From positions 1-16,330 of the forward strand of contig CAMZKZ010000028.1 in assembly GCA_947311645.1 (NCBI GenBank): 16,330 bases of DNA, given 5' to 3'. The notes under the pieces were generated by a model, which was given only the letters and a program-made list of their open reading frames with translations, did not search any database and had not been told where the DNA came from. Of this stretch, positions 14,742 through 16,330 are shown piece after piece (position 1 is the first letter of the stretch; every line of letters begins with the position of its first letter). Origin of the DNA: an uncultured Candidatus Altimarinota bacterium (GTDB taxonomy: Bacteria > Patescibacteriota > Gracilibacteria > CAIRYL01). Position numbers and translations under genes: made by a program.

Positions 14742-15809
14742 TTAAGCAGTAACCAAGAAATAGTTTGCATGAATAACTATAATATTTTCTTCGCCTTTTT
14801 GCGACCTAATTTCTGCAGCGTCCATTTTTACAACACCATACCCTATTTGCTCAAAGTTTTTATCAATAACACTAATAACATCTCCCTTTGAAAATTGCCC
14901 AAATACTTGCTCCACTCCTTTAATTAACACAGATTTTCGAACAATAGAATTTCGTAGCTTATTTCCCCCTTCTTCACTAATCTGAATCTCTCCCTTTGGC
15001 TCTGCCCCTGCGAACAACCATTTTTGAATACCTTTTATTGGTTTTTTTTCTGCCCCAGAAAGCCCTACTATTTTTGTATAAGGTTTTGCGTTACGACCAG
15101 TGTCATCAAAAAGTGAAGAAAATATACTATTATCACTTCCATGTCCTACATATACATCAATCCCACATTGCATGGCCAATCGAATTGACTCTATTTTCCC
15201 TTTCATTCCCCCTGTTCCAAACTCTGTTTTTTGATCGGTTTGAATTGTTTCAAACTCTTCTAGTTTCGTAATAACCTCTATTTTTTTTTGTTTTTCTGTT
15301 CCAAAATCATTATAAATTCCATCTACAGAAGTCAATAATAATACTTTCTCTGCATGAAGCATAATTCCTAAATAACATGCGAGTTGATCATTATCAGAAA
15401 AACTTTTTTTCACCCCATGTAAAATATCATTATCATTAATAATTGGAACAATTCCATGTCGTGTTGCTTCTTCCAATGCAGACTGCAAATAAATATACCT
15501 TTTCCTATCAGATAAATCATCTTTAGAAAGCAAATATTGAGCTGTAATCAGACTGTGTCGCTGTGCTATATTACTATATTCATTTAAAAGCATTGGCTGA
15601 CCAATAGCTGCCTTCACCCCTTTTGATAATTTTTTAAATACATATTTTTGCCCACCAGCAGCAACTGCTCCACTACTCACAAGAATTGGTTTTTTCCCCA
15701 TTCCTTGCAAATACTTCAACCCCTTTATAATATGCTCAAGCATTTTTTTATTCAACGAACCATCTTTATTCACCAGTAACGCACTTCCTATTTTTACAAC
15801 AACATACAT
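14742..15809 (-). CDS. proB: Glutamate 5-kinase with C-terminal PUA domain
   Basis: ProB phosphorylates glutamate to gamma-glutamyl phosphate with ATP, the committed step of proline synthesis. The amino-acid-kinase domain (about 1-260 of 355 residues) shows VVVKIGSALL at the N-terminus, SSGAVAAGG (45-53), GIVPIINDND (119-128), FSDNDQLACYLGI (137-149), LLLTSVDGIY (157-166) and the FGTGGMKGKIE segment (197-207). WLFAGAEPKGEI leads into a PUA domain at about 275-350, as in the E. coli enzyme. I chose the ATG at 15809 because MYVVVKIGS matches the usual family N-terminus. An upstream in-frame ATG at 15842 would add 11 residues (MKNFFNCMICN) not typical of ProB. ProA and ProC are not in the window. 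It is probably cotranscribed with alaS, 29 bases downstream. Confidence 0.95.
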   Translation of the reverse strand: MYVVVKIGSALLVNKDGSLNKKMLEHIIKGLKYLQGMGKKPILVSSGAVAAGGQKYVFKKLSKGVKAAIGQPMLLNEYSNIAQRHSLITAQYLLSKDDLSDRKRYIYLQSALEEATRHGIVPIINDNDILHGVKKSFSDNDQLACYLGIMLHAEKVLLLTSVDGIYNDFGTEKQKKIEVITKLEEFETIQTDQKTEFGTGGMKGKIESIRLAMQCGIDVYVGHGSDNSIFSSLFDDTGRNAKPYTKIVGLSGAEKKPIKGIQKWLFAGAEPKGEIQISEEGGNKLRNSIVRKSVLIKGVEQVFGQFSKGDVISVIDKNFEQIGYGVVKMDAAEIRSQKGEENIIVIHANYFLVTA

Positions 15810-15878
15810 ATTACAAATCATACAATTAAAAAAATTTTTCACACCCTACGCTTTTTTCTATTTTAAATCAATACATTA

Positions 15879-15907
15879 CATATAAACTACACATGTAATA
15901 ATTTCAA
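15879..15907 (-). promoter_or_regulatory. Candidate promoter for proB-alaS
   Basis: On the minus strand TTGAAA (15907-15902, 5 of 6 to the -35 consensus), a 17-base spacer and TATATG (15884-15879, 4 of 6 to the -10 consensus) lie about 70 bases upstream of the chosen proB start. The spacing is ideal, but the -10 is mediocre. Confidence 0.33.
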
Positions 15908-15949
15908 CTTTTTACACTTTTGATACTGCTTACACTGTTTTCAAACTTC

Positions 15950-15978
15950 TTTACAGAATACAAAAACACGTGTAAAAT
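15950..15978 (+). promoter_or_regulatory. Sigma70-type promoter upstream of the aldolase gene
   Basis: TTTACA (15950-15955, 5 of 6 to the -35 consensus), a 17-base spacer and TAAAAT (15973-15978, 5 of 6 to the -10 consensus) make the best promoter match in the window. Transcription would begin near 15985, leaving a leader of about 145 bases before the aldolase ATG at 16130. Together with the proB promoter it forms a divergent promoter region. Confidence 0.5.
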
Positions 15979-16073
15979 AACAAGAATGCCTTTATTCAAG
16001 ATTTTAAAACTATTGAAATACAACGACTACAAGAAATAGAAGATGCAGGAGAAGAATGCTGTAAAAAAATATA
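15976..16073 (+). pseudogene. Possible remnant of a small ORF in the aldolase leader
   Basis: After an in-frame TAA at 15973 this frame stays open to a TAG at 16071. It reads as a charged, helix-like peptide, including QDFKTIEIQRLQEIEDAG, with a Cys-Cys near its end. It has no ATG in frame; the nearest ATG (15986) is out of frame and gives a 17-residue peptide of poorer quality. This looks like the tail of a decayed small gene or a chance open frame. I recognise no family. Confidence 0.22.
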
Positions 16074-16097
16074 GCAATTTTCTTCTTTCTCATATAG

Positions 16098-16117
16098 AAT
16101 AGTTTAAAAAAACTATT
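16098..16117 (+). other. Weak hairpin followed by T-run just before the aldolase start
   Basis: An 8-bp inverted repeat, AATAGTTT and AAACTATT around an AAAA loop, is followed two bases later by TTTTTATTTT and then the ATG at 16130. The form is that of an intrinsic terminator or attenuator, but only one G-C pair supports the stem. It may instead simply be AT-rich leader sequence. Confidence 0.25.
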
Positions 16118-16129
16118 ACTTTTTATTTT

Positions 16130-16330
16130 ATGGCAAAATTTCGATCTGGTGTGTTATTTGGAAACGAAGTATTTGAAGTATACGAAGATGCAAAAAAAAA
16201 TAATTATGCACTTCCAGCAGTAAATACAGTAGGAACAAATTCTATCAATGCTGTAATGGAAACAGCAAAAAAAATGAATTCTCCTGTCATCATTCAGCTT
16301 TCATTTGGAGGAGGACAAATGTATGCAGGA
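16130..16330 (+). CDS. fba: Class II fructose-bisphosphate aldolase, N-terminal part (runs off the window)
   Basis: The first 67 codons are present and the gene continues past the right edge. The enzyme cleaves or forms fructose-1,6-bisphosphate from glyceraldehyde-3-phosphate and dihydroxyacetone phosphate in glycolysis/gluconeogenesis, using a zinc ion. The translated start reads MAKFRSGVLFGNEVFEVYED, followed by NNYALPAVNTVGTNSINAV and SPVIIQLSFGGGQMYAG. This aligns closely with the E. coli FbaA N-terminus (NNFALPAVNCVGTDSINAV, PVIVQFSNGG), so it is the class IIA type. The zinc-binding histidines lie beyond the window. The ATG at 16130 is the natural start; no Shine-Dalgarno precedes it. 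Confidence 0.93.
   Translation, partial: MAKFRSGVLFGNEVFEVYEDAKKNNYALPAVNTVGTNSINAVMETAKKMNSPVIIQLSFGGGQMYAG

Noticed and set aside
1..16330. Use of the UGA=Gly code (Gracilibacteria/Absconditabacteria) or CGA/CGG reassigned to Trp
   Set aside because: All long genes are open under the standard code with full-length family matches, glycine is written GGN, and conserved arginines are encoded by CGA.
1..16330. CRISPR array, transposon, tRNA/rRNA gene or riboswitch
   Set aside because: No regularly spaced repeats, transposase motifs, cloverleaf-like sequence or known aptamer core was found in the gaps, all of which are short and AT-rich.

Overview
The window is a strongly AT-rich bacterial chromosome segment with tightly packed genes and the standard genetic code. 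Conserved arginines, such as the one in class II synthetase motif 2, are encoded by CGA, and no long gene is interrupted by TGA. Three things together suggest a member of the Candidate Phyla Radiation (Patescibacteria), possibly near Peregrinibacteria: an SLH/beta-propeller surface protein, the absence of visible Shine-Dalgarno sites, and AT-rich compact metabolic genes. This placement is an inference; no rRNA or tRNA gene is present to fix it.

Layout. Positions 110-3561 (+ strand) carry two exported proteins. The first is a large SLH-domain protein with a C-terminal beta-propeller (COG4880/PF09826 type). The second is a lipoprotein with a glycine-zipper segment and a lysine-rich tail. A shared hairpin terminator at about 3589-3619 separates them from a convergent minus-strand block. 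In transcription order that block runs proB (15809-14742), alaS (14712-12019), a perfect-palindrome terminator, aspS (11816-10047), panB (10028-9258), a broken small gene (9202-8920), an aspartate-aminotransferase-like PLP enzyme (8824-7514), a very divergent phosphoenolpyruvate carboxylase-like protein (7484-4716) and a D-2-hydroxyacid dehydrogenase (4575-3604). At the right edge, divergent from proB, is the start of a class IIA fructose-bisphosphate aldolase gene (16130 onward).

How the genes fit. The most interesting pair is the PEP-carboxylase-like protein and the AspAT-like enzyme, which are only 29 bases apart. If both are active they form a two-step route PEP + bicarbonate -> oxaloacetate -> aspartate. 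That would be useful to a cell without a full TCA cycle. Aldolase (glycolysis/gluconeogenesis) would feed PEP, and the 2-hydroxyacid dehydrogenase could drain pyruvate to D-lactate. AspRS carries His31 and Gly83, the residues I associate with the non-discriminating enzyme, so aspartate may also feed Asn-tRNA(Asn) by amidation.

No CRISPR array, insertion sequence, tRNA, rRNA or riboswitch was recognised.
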